This document shows positions 10,902 through 23,600 of a DNA stretch of 64,000 bases, in pieces. The stretch comes from Phytopythium helicoides (lineage: Eukaryota; Oomycota; Peronosporomycetes; Pythiales; Pythiaceae), in contig JANFNE010000018.1 of NCBI GenBank assembly GCA_024867545.1, positions 372,001 through 436,000 of the forward strand, in the 5' to 3' direction. Under the pieces are notes generated by a model. It worked only from the letters and a program-made list of their open reading frames with translations. It was not told the origin of the DNA and did not search any database. The translations under genes and the position numbers were made by a program. Numbering within the stretch: position 1 is the stretch's first letter; the number at the start of each line of letters is the position of its first letter.

Positions 10902-13900
10902 CTATGTAAGTGAACCCCCGACCGCGTGCTCCCCCCGCTTGGCCTTGCGATCGATCCTCGCCTCCCGCGCAGCCGAACGCTGCCGACGAACCTCCTCCAG
11001 CGCCCGCGCGGCGAGCAGCCAGCGACGCAGGACAGACGCGCGAACTCGTCGTCGTCCACGCTCCGCGCGTCCGCCAGCGCGTTCAGGCGCTGCTGCTCGC
11101 GCGCGATCGACAGCTCCTCCTCGGCCTCGCGCAGTCCGCTCGGCGCGCTTGCGCGCCATCTTGTCTTCCTTGCGGCTCGCCTCGGCATCGGCGACTGCAG
11201 CGGAGCTGCTCTCGCTCTGCTGATGCGGCGACTGCTTCTGCTGCTGGCGACGCCACCGCTCGACCGCCTCCGCGCGCTGGTCATCCTCGTACAGCGAGAC
11301 GCTCAGGCGCAGCAGGCACGCGCTCCAGAGCAGAGACCGGCACAGACGCGCGAACGCGTTGAACTCGACCGCGCCGGCGTCGAGCACGCCAGACAGCGCG
11401 CTGTCGCTTGACCGCACGTGGCCGAGTAACAGGTCCGACACGTACGTGTCCAGCACGAAGGCCATGCACCGCCGCTTCTGCTCGGGCACGAGACGCCAGA
11501 GTTCGACCAGCACCAGGCGGAGGCTGGCGACGATGTCCATACGCTTTCGAGCGTGCGTGCTGCGTAGCTCCTCCAGACGTGCAGCCTCGGCAAAGTGGTA
11601 CTTGTCGTAGCAAACTTCCAGCGCCGAGGCGAGCGCACGATCGCCGTCAATGAAGCTCCGCAGCGCAGTGAGCTCGTCGTCGGACGCTGCTCGGAGCGAG
11701 ACCGTGTCATCCCAGAAAACGCTCTTGCCCATAGGGAGATATCGCGTCCACCAGGAAGGCAGACGCTTATAAAGGTCGACTGGATGAGCTGAAGGCGCGA
11801 TGGCGAGCCCCTCAGGGTTCTGTAGTGCGTCTGCGTCCTGGGCAGAGACAAACACGGCATTGACAAATGCCGAGCAGTTTTTCCCCGCACCCTTGACATC
11901 GTCCTCAACGCTCGTCTGCGTCGCTGGAGACCCGCAGGGTCCTCTTCTTGCTTGATGGAAACTTGGGCGAGCAGTAGTTGCGCTTGGGCAGGAGCGTCGA
12001 GGTAAACGTAAAGCGTGCCTCAGAGGAAGGTTTCTTGCCTTTCGTTGGGCTCGAGCCCGTGCTTTTGGGAATGAACTCAGGGCAAGCAACACCTGCGATC
12101 GGGAGGGCAAAAGGCTCGACGCGTGCGGTAATCGGACCAACTGACACGCTTCTCAATGAAAGTCCTGTCTGGGAGTCACGAATCAGCGAGTCGATGCCGG
12201 TCCTCATCGACCCACTCACAACGAGTACATCTCGTCCACGGCGCTTGAGCTTCCATCGAAACAGCAAGTTTAGAAGCTGCTCGAGCTGCCTTCGGCATGA
12301 AATCCAGTGTTGCGAAAGGTCCGAGATGTCGTATAGCTTCCGTAGGCAGTCTTCCAGTCGGGGCTGATGGCCTTCTGCTCTTACAGGCCGCTCTTCACGC
12401 ACCTTGTCGACGTGCTCAGCGCTTGTAAAAATTAGTGGCAGCTCCAATAGGAGCACGAACGCGTGCGTCTTTTTCACCTTGAGAGAGTTCTGCGGGTTGA
12501 AAAGCGCACCTCATTAGAGCCAATTCAGAGAAGGTACTATCCTAAGAGCTCACCTCAAGCTGGAGCCACTGCTGCTCACCGATGATAGCTCCCTCGGTAC
12601 GCTTCAGAGGAGTTTGCAATCGATTGTTGCATGTGACGACATCACCAGGATTTACGCTACGCATATCACAAACAAAAAATGCCGTGGAGCCGTGCTGATT
12701 AATTGGGAAGAGCAGTCCTCATCACTGGAGTCATGGAGAGGTGACTGTGGATTTTTGGGTTCATCTCCAGAAACTTCAATGCTCGGTGCTTCGATTTGAC
12801 TTTGTTTACTGCTAGCAGAAACGGTTTCCTGAGTTTCAGGCAGGATCTGCTCGCTCGTCTCAGTGTCGGTTGAAGGTGACGTTGGAGCTTGATCAACTTC
12901 TTTTACCACTGTCACCAAAGTATCACGAAAAGGCAAGCCCTCACTGGTCCCGATTGGGACCTCACGCATCAACACGAGCTGATACTCTAAAACGATCTGT
13001 TTTGCTACTTCTAGGGCGATAGTAGCGGCCTTCTCCATCCAGTTTGATACGTCTTCACTGCCATTTCTCAGGTATCGAGAACCGAACATTGGTGCAACAT
13101 CAGCTTTACTGCGAAGAAACCAGTTGCTACAATTTGCCAGGGCTTCCCGCAAATTCGGTAGATTCCATGCGCGGTGATAGTGCTGTTGCATCCGCTTTCG
13201 CATCTTACAGCGAAGCCGATATTCTATGTCTTCATGCATTACTCTGGCTGATGTCCCACGGCGATTCTTTCGTCTCAGTTCTCGTGCAGCCCACTCAACG
13301 CACTCAACTACAGCCTCTTGGAGTGGTACTTGCCCTCCGATATGTACAATAAAGTCGATGCCGCTCCAAGGCGTAGCCACGCGCTCGCGAATCGGAGTCC
13401 ACAAACAGTCAACAGCTCCATCCAACTGTTCAGGGAAATTGGAGCTTGCAGTAATGAAATTTGTAGGTGCCATCAAGCGTTCAAGCGGTGGAGTGTGAAA
13501 ACTTCCGCGGCGAGTCTCTGAATTCGATGCACCCTATGTAAGCAGATAGCACAATGTCAAATTGATAAACAGACCCAATCAGCAACCAGACACTCGTGCA
13601 ATACCTCAAATCGGTAAACATATCGCCGCTCTGGGAGAAGTGATCGTATATAAAATACATGGGGAGTGCTTGGATGCAGCAACTCAGTGACGCGAAACTC
13701 CTGAAAAGCGAGGGCATCCGTGACTACGCAAGGTGATACGGGCAGTTGTATCAATTTCAAGTAGGATAGGAAGTGCGACCATCTGCAGTGTTTGCTCAAG
13801 GCGATCCTGTTTATCGTCGTCATCGGGTGTTGCTGTGTCCGAACTATTATCCACAAGTATTGGAGTGCACACACTGTATGTAGTCATGCGTCCTAACACC

Positions 13901-16900
13901 GGTCCAAGCAATACCTTCGGGGGCAGATTAGGCGGAAAGAAGTGGAGGTTCTCATTCAACTCTCCTCGACGCAAATCACTCAAAAACATAAAGCTTGCAA
14001 ATGTTTTGTATGCGGACAGGCCTTCTTTACGTTGCTCAGAGGAAGCTTTAGGATCTTGTGCGCTTCCCTGGAGTTTGGTAATGACAGTTTGGTCACTCTC
14101 CCCGACTGAGCGAATCGGGCCGTTTGTAGCTAGTGTGAGGGCAGTTCGATAAGTAAAGCGTTTGGAGAAGTATCCAGTCTTCTTAGACCCTCCTGCTCCA
14201 ACTCCATCCCGCTTCGCACTTTTTTTCGGCTTCAGGAGCTCTCGCGCCTGACTAATAGAGCCTACTGCATACAACCGGACGCTCTCTTTCTGTTTTTCGT
14301 CAGTAACGCTGTAGCACATTGACGATCCTGAAGAACTACGGCATATTAATGTAACTTCTCTGTGTTGCCGTTCTCGTCGCTTCCATTCGAAAATGGCTTC
14401 AAGAACATGGATGATAGGATCTCGTAAATCTGGATACAAGTTTGTACCACCCCATTCCACGACGTCGGCTGAAATGATAACTACAAGCTGTTGAACACGA
14501 CTGGTCTCAGGTGATAGAATCTTTTTTTTAGAATGGGTTGCTTCACTGGAAGAGGTTGATGGTGCAGCTATCGCGTCCTCAAAAACTTTCCAGGTGTCGT
14601 TGGAAAACATTTTCACTGACGTTGACTTCGAAGAAACACTGCTGGTGGTACTCTCATTAGAATTGAGTCTGACTCCATCGTGGACTTGAGAGCAAGAGAT
14701 GAAGGCTTCAGGGGTGATATTCAGAAATACCATTCTGGTTAGTCCGGATGTAATCGAAAAGCCAAGTTTGCTGGTGCTGAGGCGATTAGACACATCGAGA
14801 TCACGGTCAGCAATGTCTGCCCAGAGCTGATTCTGGTACAGCTGCCACAGCTCAAATGCTACACTGAGCAGCAAATCAGCTCCGCGTTGCAAAGCCGGGT
14901 CATCTAGAAGTGCTGTGCAGGTAGTTGTAGAATGCTTTGCCATGAGTTCACGCAGCTCACTAGTATTTGAAAATAATACATCGGTTGAGAAATCGAGGAA
15001 CATGAAATTACTTGTGTGAGCAAGCATATCTCTCACAGGTTGCGATCCCCAATATATGCGGTATACTTCTTGCATACGATGACGAATGTATGCTCGGATT
15101 CGATCCAGCTCTGAGTCAGATTCTTTGTCAGTCAAACCACCGCTTGCAGCCTGCAGTGGAGCTAAGCGGATCAAGAGAGCAACGAGCTCTTCATCGGTAA
15201 AGGCAGAGCGCATATCGATTTGCCCACCGAGATGAACCATAAACTGTGGCGTCACCAATGGCGATGACGTAAAATTATCATCAATATAATGCCAAGGGTT
15301 GAACCGGTCATGGGAGGCATCGTCGACGCATCCAAGCTTATCACCATTTGTGTGAGCTACTGAACCACTTGCTTGAGCTGTATAGGATCTCATTCCCTTC
15401 CTCGTTATTTGACCCCAGATCGAGTCACCCCGCGATTCTTGTGCAGGAGCAAACCTTGTCATGATGCTATCGTTCACTACGAGCCACTCGCACGCTAGAG
15501 GTGTCAAAGGTGGTGTGCTCACATATCCCCATACCTACTTCAGTGTCTCTGTTCGGAAGTAACCCCTGTGCAGCAATTATTCACAAATGAGAAATCTTTC
15601 GTGGAGGTAGCTGGAGAGGAGACTTTGGCGCACCTCAAATACAATGCGGTAGCGAGCTCCGGGTTTGAGCCCTTCTAGCTTCAGTACTGTTGGCGTGAAG
15701 GATTGCACTCCCGTTTCGACAGGATATTCTACAATTAATGTTTCAGTCCTATACCACCCCGATGTTATAGCAAAAGAAGCACGAACCTGTGGCTTGATGA
15801 AGTATCAATGAGTGCGCAAACTAAGGTTTCAACTGTTCTATCCACCTCGAGAAGAATTCTTGCTGTCCGTGGAGTCACTTTACCGACAACCGGGCCGACG
15901 ACTAAACTAGCATCTGGCAGGCCCTTCGAATACTCTCGAACGGCAACTTGAGCTCCTCGAAAATGTGGTACGACATCGATTGTAGAGTATGCGCCAGACG
16001 TGGATGTTGATGAGTCATTTTGGCCAAAAGGATCGTGCTCGAACTCAATCAAGTATCGATTTGCGATCTGCTGCGTCGAGGTCTCAGCTCGTTTAGCGCC
16101 AGCCGTGAATGAAGAGGGATTTACGAGTGAACCTGTGATGATGTGAAGGAAAGAGCAGCCAGTTGCTATCTCAGTAACAGTGGCGTGCACAGGTGCATTT
16201 CCGACCGAAATCATTACGACCGAGCACGCTGGATTCTATTACAGCAAAAACACAACAACGTTAGGTACTTGTACCAACAAAATGACATGAAGCACTTATC
16301 TTGTGGTCACATACCGATCTCAGTCGTGTGAAGAAGTACTCAAGTAGTTTTAGTTGCTCATCTGGATATTCATCCCATGATGTTGCATTCGGAGTATTTA
16401 TGATATGCTGCTGAGTAGCACTTTGAGTTGTTAACGGGAGGTCGCAAAGCACAATGATTGTGTTGACTGGAGCAACTAAGTACCCTTCAGCAAACGAAGA
16501 CTCCGTTTCGAACCAATAGTTGAGTGCATCCCACTGGTGAAGCGTCAACAATTTATCTGGGAACTGACAGAATCCAGCACTGTCGTTGCTGAGCATCCAC
16601 TCAGTCGTATCAAGTTGAAGAAGGGCCACATTGGCCTGAAGACGGTATGCGATTCGCTCGCCCAATAGCCCATCTCTTACAGTGCCAGAGCCTACTGCTT
16701 CATATTCAGCAAGTACCTCTTTAACCAAACGCAGAATACTTACTGGAACATCATATCTCGCTACCAACGAGCGAAGAGTACCAACGCTTGAAAACCAATG
16801 CGAACCCCGCGACAACACCTCGCTCTTTTCAATCAGTTGCCAGTGACGACGAATGCACTCTCGTAAAGACTCTTCAACCTTATGCTTCAGCGACTTTGTC

Positions 16901-19867
16901 GTTTTTGCTCCGTTCCACTCCGACAACAGGGACAAAAATCCATGAGTCATGGAGCAGATGGAGCCTAAATGAATTGCCAAATCTGCCTGTAAGTCGATTG
17001 CTGGATTCAATACGTTTCTTGACACATTCCTCAAGAATAAAGTTGTGTCAACTGCAGTCGTCCAGTCAAGGATAGACCCATCAAGAGATGTATCATCGGA
17101 CAGTACGAGCAAACGAAACGCCGGAGCGCTTACAAAAGGAGTCTGCACGACTGCCCCATCGATGCGACAGCTCAATCCCTACAAAATGACAGTAACAATG
17201 TCAGTAAGGAACGTAAATGAGTTAGATTCACGAAAACAAAACTGCTTACTGGGAAAGATATATCGTAAAGACTTCCCGGTCGGAGTTCTCTGAAGACAAA
17301 GATCGCAGGCTGGTTTGCTCTCACACGTCTCTCCACAATGATGATATCACCCATTAGCCGTCCTGAAAGCACACAGCTCAAAACGATGTCCTCACTTATC
17401 TCGACTAATATTTTTGCGGTTGAAGGAGTCACAAAACCAACAATTGGGCCAAGCTGCGTTGTTTGTGATGTCAAATACGCGATAGATGACCGCAGCAAAT
17501 GAAATAGAGATCGTACCGTCATTTTTGGCTGAAAAGTTCCTGATAACGGGACAAGCTCTATTCGACTGCTCAGAGAATATAATTGTTGCCCACTAGAACT
17601 CTTCCCTGCATCGTGAAACCAAAGAATCCTTCCGACATGTGGACGATGCTCTGCACTGCTGTGCTGTATGGCTAGCCTTCCACGGGTTAGCTTGAGTCCA
17701 TCTTGATTCTTCAGATTGCAACGTCGAATGTCAAGAGTGTGATTCCATGATCCACAGACCAATTGACTGATGATAAGTTTGGTATTTTTCACAGTGATAG
17801 ACGACTGATACCCGCTGCCCTTAGTAAACGCAACGAGCGACACTTTCTTGGTCAACATCGATTCGCAGACTTCGGCTACCAATTCGAGGAATACCCAACC
17901 TGCCTCTTCACCGAGTAAAACTTGATTTTCGACTATAGTATCTGAGTCCATTCCTTCAATTTCCTGATTGAAAACCGCTTCTGACGAAACAAGCGGCTGC
18001 TTTGTGATGATTACAATGTGTTCAGCTGCTGGATTGGCTTTTATGGCCGCCTGAAGTGCTAGGATGCTCTAGAAACCATTGTCAGAGGCTCATTTTTGTT
18101 GAAAGACACAATGAGAACCCAGGGAGGTGCTTACCTCTCTGGAGGATTCTTCGGGAATGTTAGTGGTGGCGATAAGGACCCGACCAAATGGAATTGGTTG
18201 CGTTGAACAATCATTCCAACAATTTCCCCATAACTGTTCTGAATATGAGTGCCATGCTTGGTGCATTAACTCATGAAGCATTTTCATACTTCGTGAGCTG
18301 TTTGATTCTGAGGGCAGATAGTAAATCTGTAGCTGAATCAAGGAAAACATTGGCGCTGAAGCGAAATGATGGTCGTGCACTAGCTCGCAAGAGTAAACTT
18401 TGACAGCAAGCCTTTACTATATCCGAGATGTCACCAAGTGAATCTTGATTCTAGCTTATAACGTGCATCCCACGAGTTAGGACTCAAGCTATCCACGAAG
18501 ATACAACACTGACGACACTTACGAAATCTAGACGCTTGAGGATTGCTGATATTTGAGATTGCGGAACTCGAAGACCGTAGTGAACAGTGATCACAGGGGT
18601 CCGGAGAGCTCTAATTTTGTGCTGTAGCCTATGCCCGACTTCAAGATTTTTACCCCCATCAGCTCCGCCTAGATGATTGACAAATAGGAGCTCTTGTTGT
18701 GTGTGCTCGTGCTTGTCCATCATTTGGACTCAGTGGTAAAGTAGTGACAGAGGCAACGCATTTGTCGCGGTCAGCTCTGCAGAACCCGAGAAAGCGAAAG
18801 ATATAGGTTGTTCCAGGAAGTAAGCTATCAACCTGAAGTACCAAAGGCTCGTGCACGTCGAATTGCAACTCGCGTACTTGGACAGCATACTGCTTGCTGG
18901 GATGGTGCGACCAAGGAATTGCAAAACATTGAACTATTGTGCTGGCATCGAGCTCCAACAGGATACGTACCATTGAAGAGGTCACCTACGATAAAGAATT
19001 CAGATGCAAGTCACCAAAGAGAGCTCGGACCAAGCTGAGAAGATTGTTGGCGCTGTACCTTGCCGACAATAGGACCAGTAAGGACATGAATCTGCTCTGA
19101 CTTTCCCTCTTTATTGCTGTTGTGCATCCATTCATAGTAAGCCAAAGGGTCTCTCTCTGCCATGTGGTTGTGGTTCTCGAGTGCATTCTGGATCTTCTTC
19201 GCGAGGTCACACATCGAGAAAATGCAGCTTCGCACAGAGAAAAGGTAAGTCGTTTCAGCTTGTGTGCCATCTACAGAGCAGTGAATGCATACCTCAGTCG
19301 ATCGAAGAGTACCTGAGGTCGCGGATGAAAGGCGAGCCATTTCATGAAAGATGGAAAATTCATTTTGTCACCATCCTCGACTCCGACAAACTCAAACGCC
19401 TCGAAGGCAATAGCAACCGCATCATCCTCCAAGACTTTTTCCCCCCTTGTCACAATGCCAAGCCGAGTCAGTCCCTTGGTACAAGTGGCGATCACGAGTG
19501 CGAGTTCGTCCTCGTCAATGTCATCCTCCGTGTCCAAGTCAACGAGCGAGAAGACGAGCGCAGACTTCTCCTCAAGCGTCCCGTGGCTGACCAGCGCTGC
19601 AGTCGTCAACAGCGTAATGAGATCAACTCGCTGCTGTCCAGGAGCTGGCTCGATCAGGAAAGACTCAAACAGGAAAGTCACGCGAGGATCGTGCTCGTCC
19701 GGCAGCTCCAACACGCACGCGAGCTCGTGCTTGGTGATGGCAAAGCTGACGTCGAAGCCTCCGGCGTTGATCCACGAGCGGAACAGTAGCAGCACTCGCC
19801 GAAGCCGAGAGACCGAGAGCGAGGCATTGAGCGCTCGCGCGCGGTCCAGAGCCCCGCTGGTCGCCAT
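10902..19867 (-). CDS. Giant EF-hand protein with four degenerate PhoD-like phosphatase modules, 11 exons
   Basis: Exons in transcription order: 19867–19293, 19227–19059, 18985–18523, 18383–18135, 18068–17250, 17178–16315, 16235–15787, 15748–15634, 15534–13605, 13533–12554, 12489–10902; about 2732 residues after allowing for one-base breaks near 18720, 13733, 12676 and 11905. The N-terminus has an EF-hand (loop D110–E121, DLDTEDDIDEDE) and a second, weaker one. Four repeats follow, each an Ig-like segment (GPIVGKVT, GPIVGFVTPSTAKILVE, GPVVGKVTPRTARILLEVD, GPVLGRMT) plus a phosphoesterase-like part. Where related PhoD-like proteins carry HLGDQ and GDxHxG, this one has HLGG, HLGS, HLGG, HIGG and GNAPVH or GSMRTG. 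It may therefore be a non-catalytic scaffold regulated by calcium. The tail is coiled and Arg-rich; its last 80 residues are uncertain in frame. Start ATG chosen as the first in exon 1. Confidence 0.75.
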
Positions 19868-20620
19868 GACCGCCGAGTCGCGCGTTGCGCACCGCTTCAA
19901 GATCGCGAATGCGTACTGTAGGTGTCCAATACAAACAGTTGGAGAGGATGCTTGCTCCACAACTGTATGATTAGCGTCCGATGGGGAGATTCCCGCGGCA
20001 TCAAGAGGAAGCGAGATTCCTCCACGATCGAGGCTCGCTAGTGCTCATTATGTAACACTGGCTAGTGCTCGTCAGAGTTACTGGCTAGTTCGTCATACTC
20101 GTGGCCATGCAAGCAGGCATCTTTTCCACGTTGGCTACTGAATTCCGCGGCGTGCTCTTCAACTGCTGGCTGCTTGGACGCTCCGCCCAGTCTGAACTTT
20201 GCCTCTTGACGGCCATGGGATATGTACATCCAACAACAACAACAACAAGACAGCGGCTTCGGCTGCGATCGCTGCGCGCTCCTCCTCGCTCTCGCGATTG
20301 CGCGCGGTGATTTCTCGTGTCGCACGTGAGCCTTTTTTCCTTATGATCTGCCTGTGATGTAGTGGGTGTGAACCAGGTGTAGCAAGTTGGGAGCCCTGGA
20401 GACGTTCCTCCTTCAGCGTTCGAGTGCAGCACGGCTCGTTACTGCCAGCGTGAAGGTGCTGCCGTGGCTTTACGGACAGGAAGCAGGCAGACGGCGGACC
20501 ATTTCCACGGCAGCTGGACACGCTACGGTACAAGGGAGCCAGCCAGGGGTAAACACGCTCCAAGTAATTGTCACCTCGGAGGCTACCGATTATTCACTCT
20601 TCCCTCATACAATCCCTCAT
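19868..20620. other. Divergent promoter region between the PhoD-like gene and the deubiquitinase
   Basis: About 750 bases between two divergent starts. It holds a degenerate tandem repeat near 20037–20095 and a short (CAA)n run near 20224–20247. An open frame on the plus strand runs into the deubiquitinase from about 20387 but has no early ATG. I see no RNA gene. Confidence 0.5.
20037..20095. repeat. Degenerate tandem repeat, about 23–24-base period, three units
   Basis: The core GCTAGTGCTC at 20037 and 20061 and a variant at 20084 are spaced 24 and 23 bases apart. It lies between two divergent genes, so the units could be protein-binding sites, but this is only inferred from their position. 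Confidence 0.6.
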
Positions 20621-23600
20621 ATGAATCCATCAAAGCCACGGTATTACACCCCATCACCTCCGCGTTACGCCGCTTCCACCCTTCAGCGCTTTCAGCCTTC
20701 AGCACCTTGCAGTTCCAGAAAGAAAAGCGCGGAAAAAGGCGTCGAGCGGCGTCTCCGTCCGCGCCTCGCTCGCTGCCTGCACGCCCGCCACTCGCGCTTC
20801 CGCGCTCTCGCACCGCTCAGACTCTCGCCGCAGCTCCTTGCGCACCCGCCGGTGCCGGTCCGGCCCCCGTCCGAGCCCTACAAGCCAAGTTACGGCCCCG
20901 CGAACCTTCGCCGCCGCTGGATGAGCGCGTCGCCGCGCTCGAGCTCCTCGCGCTCGTCGGCCTCTGCGTCTCCGCTGCGCCGGCTGTTCCCCCGGCGCCG
21001 ACTGCGGCCGCGAGCGCTTGACCCCGCGCTGCACCGCAGCTCGGCGCTGCGCGACGTGCGCCGGAGGAGGAGAGAGCGCCGCCTCGTGGACTCGTGGACG
21101 CTCCCGGAGCTCTGCGTGCTGCGCGGCCTGGTGCACAGGGCGGTGCACAAGGCGCCGCTGGGGCCGACGGACGCGGACGACAGGCGGAGACGCAAGAGCA
21201 GCCTCGGACGAGCGCCCGAGGCCACGCAGGACAAGTACGTGGACTTTCTGCTCACGAGCAGCCGAAGGTTCTTCTTCCAGCACAGCGCCGACGCGCGTCT
21301 GGTGATTGAGAAGCGATCGGCGCTCGTGAGGCTCTTCCCGCTGCTGGCGAGCGTCAGTCGGCAGGCGCAGCGCCTCGCATTCGCGCTCTTCGACCCGCAT
21401 AACTCGCGCCAGATTCTCTTTTCCACGCTCTGCGCGACTCTCGCGCGCTGCAGACTGCGCGATGAGGATAACCGAGATGGGCAGAATCGCGCTGACGATT
21501 TTACAGAGCGCGTCCGAGAGCAGGCGGAAGTGCTGTTCGAGTGGTTCGGGGCCAAGCGGAGTAGTAGCGGTGTTCTTACGAGCAGTGACCTCAGCTTCAT
21601 GGCAGCAACTCTCAAAGAGTTGGTCGGTCACATCCATTCGCTCGCTGCGCGGCTAGGCACAACTGACCCAGCAACTATCCCGGAACGACTGCTGAATCAA
21701 CAGCGGCACTCATCTTCAAACCGGACGATTGACCGCGACGAATTTTGTCAATTGATGGCGAGTGAGTTTCCTCACATTGTGCAGATCTTGATGGCGCCGT
21801 TCGATATCATCGGCCCTTCACTGAATGAAGCGGGTCTCCTTGAAGAGTATCGGGCCACGCATTGGGCAGTTGGCGATACGGCATATCTAGTGAGTGCGCA
21901 GTGGTGGAATCAATGGGAGCGATATGTTCGCGCTCAGCTCGTTACAAGCACATCAAACAAAGGCAGGACAAACAGCCTACCGCGCACGAAACTTACCACA
22001 GGCACTGACTCGCAGAATGGCGTAACTCAATCCAATGGCCATGGGTCTCACTCAAGTGATTCGAAGGGACTGCCTCATGCGTATTTTGCTCGCCCAGCGG
22101 CGATTGACAACACTCGATTGTGTGTGAGCCCGGAAAACACTCGCTCACTTCGCCGAGGGCTTGAAAATGGGGTTGACTTCGTCCCAGTGCCATTTGCGGT
22201 TTGGCAGCGACTAGAGTTGATCTATAGCGGCGGACCAGTGATACCTCGGCAGGTTACCCATGTTGGATCAAACGCCGAGGATCAACCAGAGAATGAGTCT
22301 GACGATGACAATGTCGTACTTGCCAATGGCGGGGCAGTGCATGACGACTATGGGTCGATCGGATCGGCGGAAGAAGATCCAGCAACAAGCGCAGAGACCA
22401 GAAATACGAGCGAAGAGAGTGATGCTTTGATCCGTCGTTACACGCACAGGAGTCCGAAGCAGCGCATTTGGATCGATTTGTACCCTCTCGTACTTCAAAT
22501 TCGAGTGGCTAGACACGATTCGCGGCGCGTGCACCTGCTTTTTTCTCGATGGGTCATGCTCCAGCGAACGACGACCATCCAGGAATTGGTGCTTCGGCTT
22601 GGAATTCTTCCAGGCACCAATGCGCACGAAATCTCTCTGTGGTTGCGACAAGAAAAGTTCAAGTCGTGGCGGCGCATCGAGTGCTCGCTCGATACCATCT
22701 CGGGCTCCCGCTCTGTCCTTGTTGATAGTGGTTTTCGTGATGGACAGGAGCTACTAGTCGACTTTCGTCCCATCGACATTGAGCGAGACTCGTCAAGTGA
22801 TGCCCAAACTCGCTGGAGGGTCTCTGTTGCGGCACTTGAAGAAGCGAATACGCCGATGCTTCCAATTCCTCTCTACCAACCGACTGGTAATGACTTTATC
22901 ACAAATCAAGGCACTGTGCGCCAGTTTCGAAAGACTGGTAACTGGAACACGCTTCATGATCCTGCTCTTGGTGACGAGGACGAGGATGACGACCGTAGCA
23001 GCGACTCTGAGCGAGATCGTGGCCAAGAGCATCGCCATCGCCTTGGAAACATTGCGCTTAAGTTTCTTCCTTCGTTTGACAGACGCGTGGAGGTTAAATT
23101 TCGACGCGAGTCGCGCTTGACAATGTACGACGGTGTTCGAGCGACTGGACTTGTGAACCTGGGCAATACGTGCTTCATGAACTCGGCGCTACAGTGCATC
23201 GGACACTCACCCATCTTCCGCGAGTATTTTTTGTCACATCGCTACGAGGATGAAATCAACAAGAAAAACCCGCTGGGTAGTCGAGGTATGGTCACTACAG
23301 CGTACTCGCGACTGGTTCATTCATTGTGGCACGAGCGAGATCTGGGATACTTTGTCCCCAATAAATTTCGTGAAGAATTCATCAAGTTCGGCACCACTTC
23401 GAAGAAACACGGCAGTACGACGCTCACGAATTTATGGTGTCACTACTCGATAGCCTTCATGAAGACTTAAACCAAGCAGGCATGTGCTCACCAAGAAGAT
23501 TCGAGAAGGAGGGATCCTCTTCCTTCCGGTTTGGCGGGTGCTTCGGTAATCCAGACGCAGTAATTAACCACGACTTTAATGATGGCGGAACTGCTTCTAG

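Noticed and set aside
20699..21637. Minus-strand 312-residue open frame over the deubiquitinase N-terminus
   Set aside because: GC-rich antisense artefact; the plus strand carries coherent EF-hand-like and DUSP sequence in one frame.
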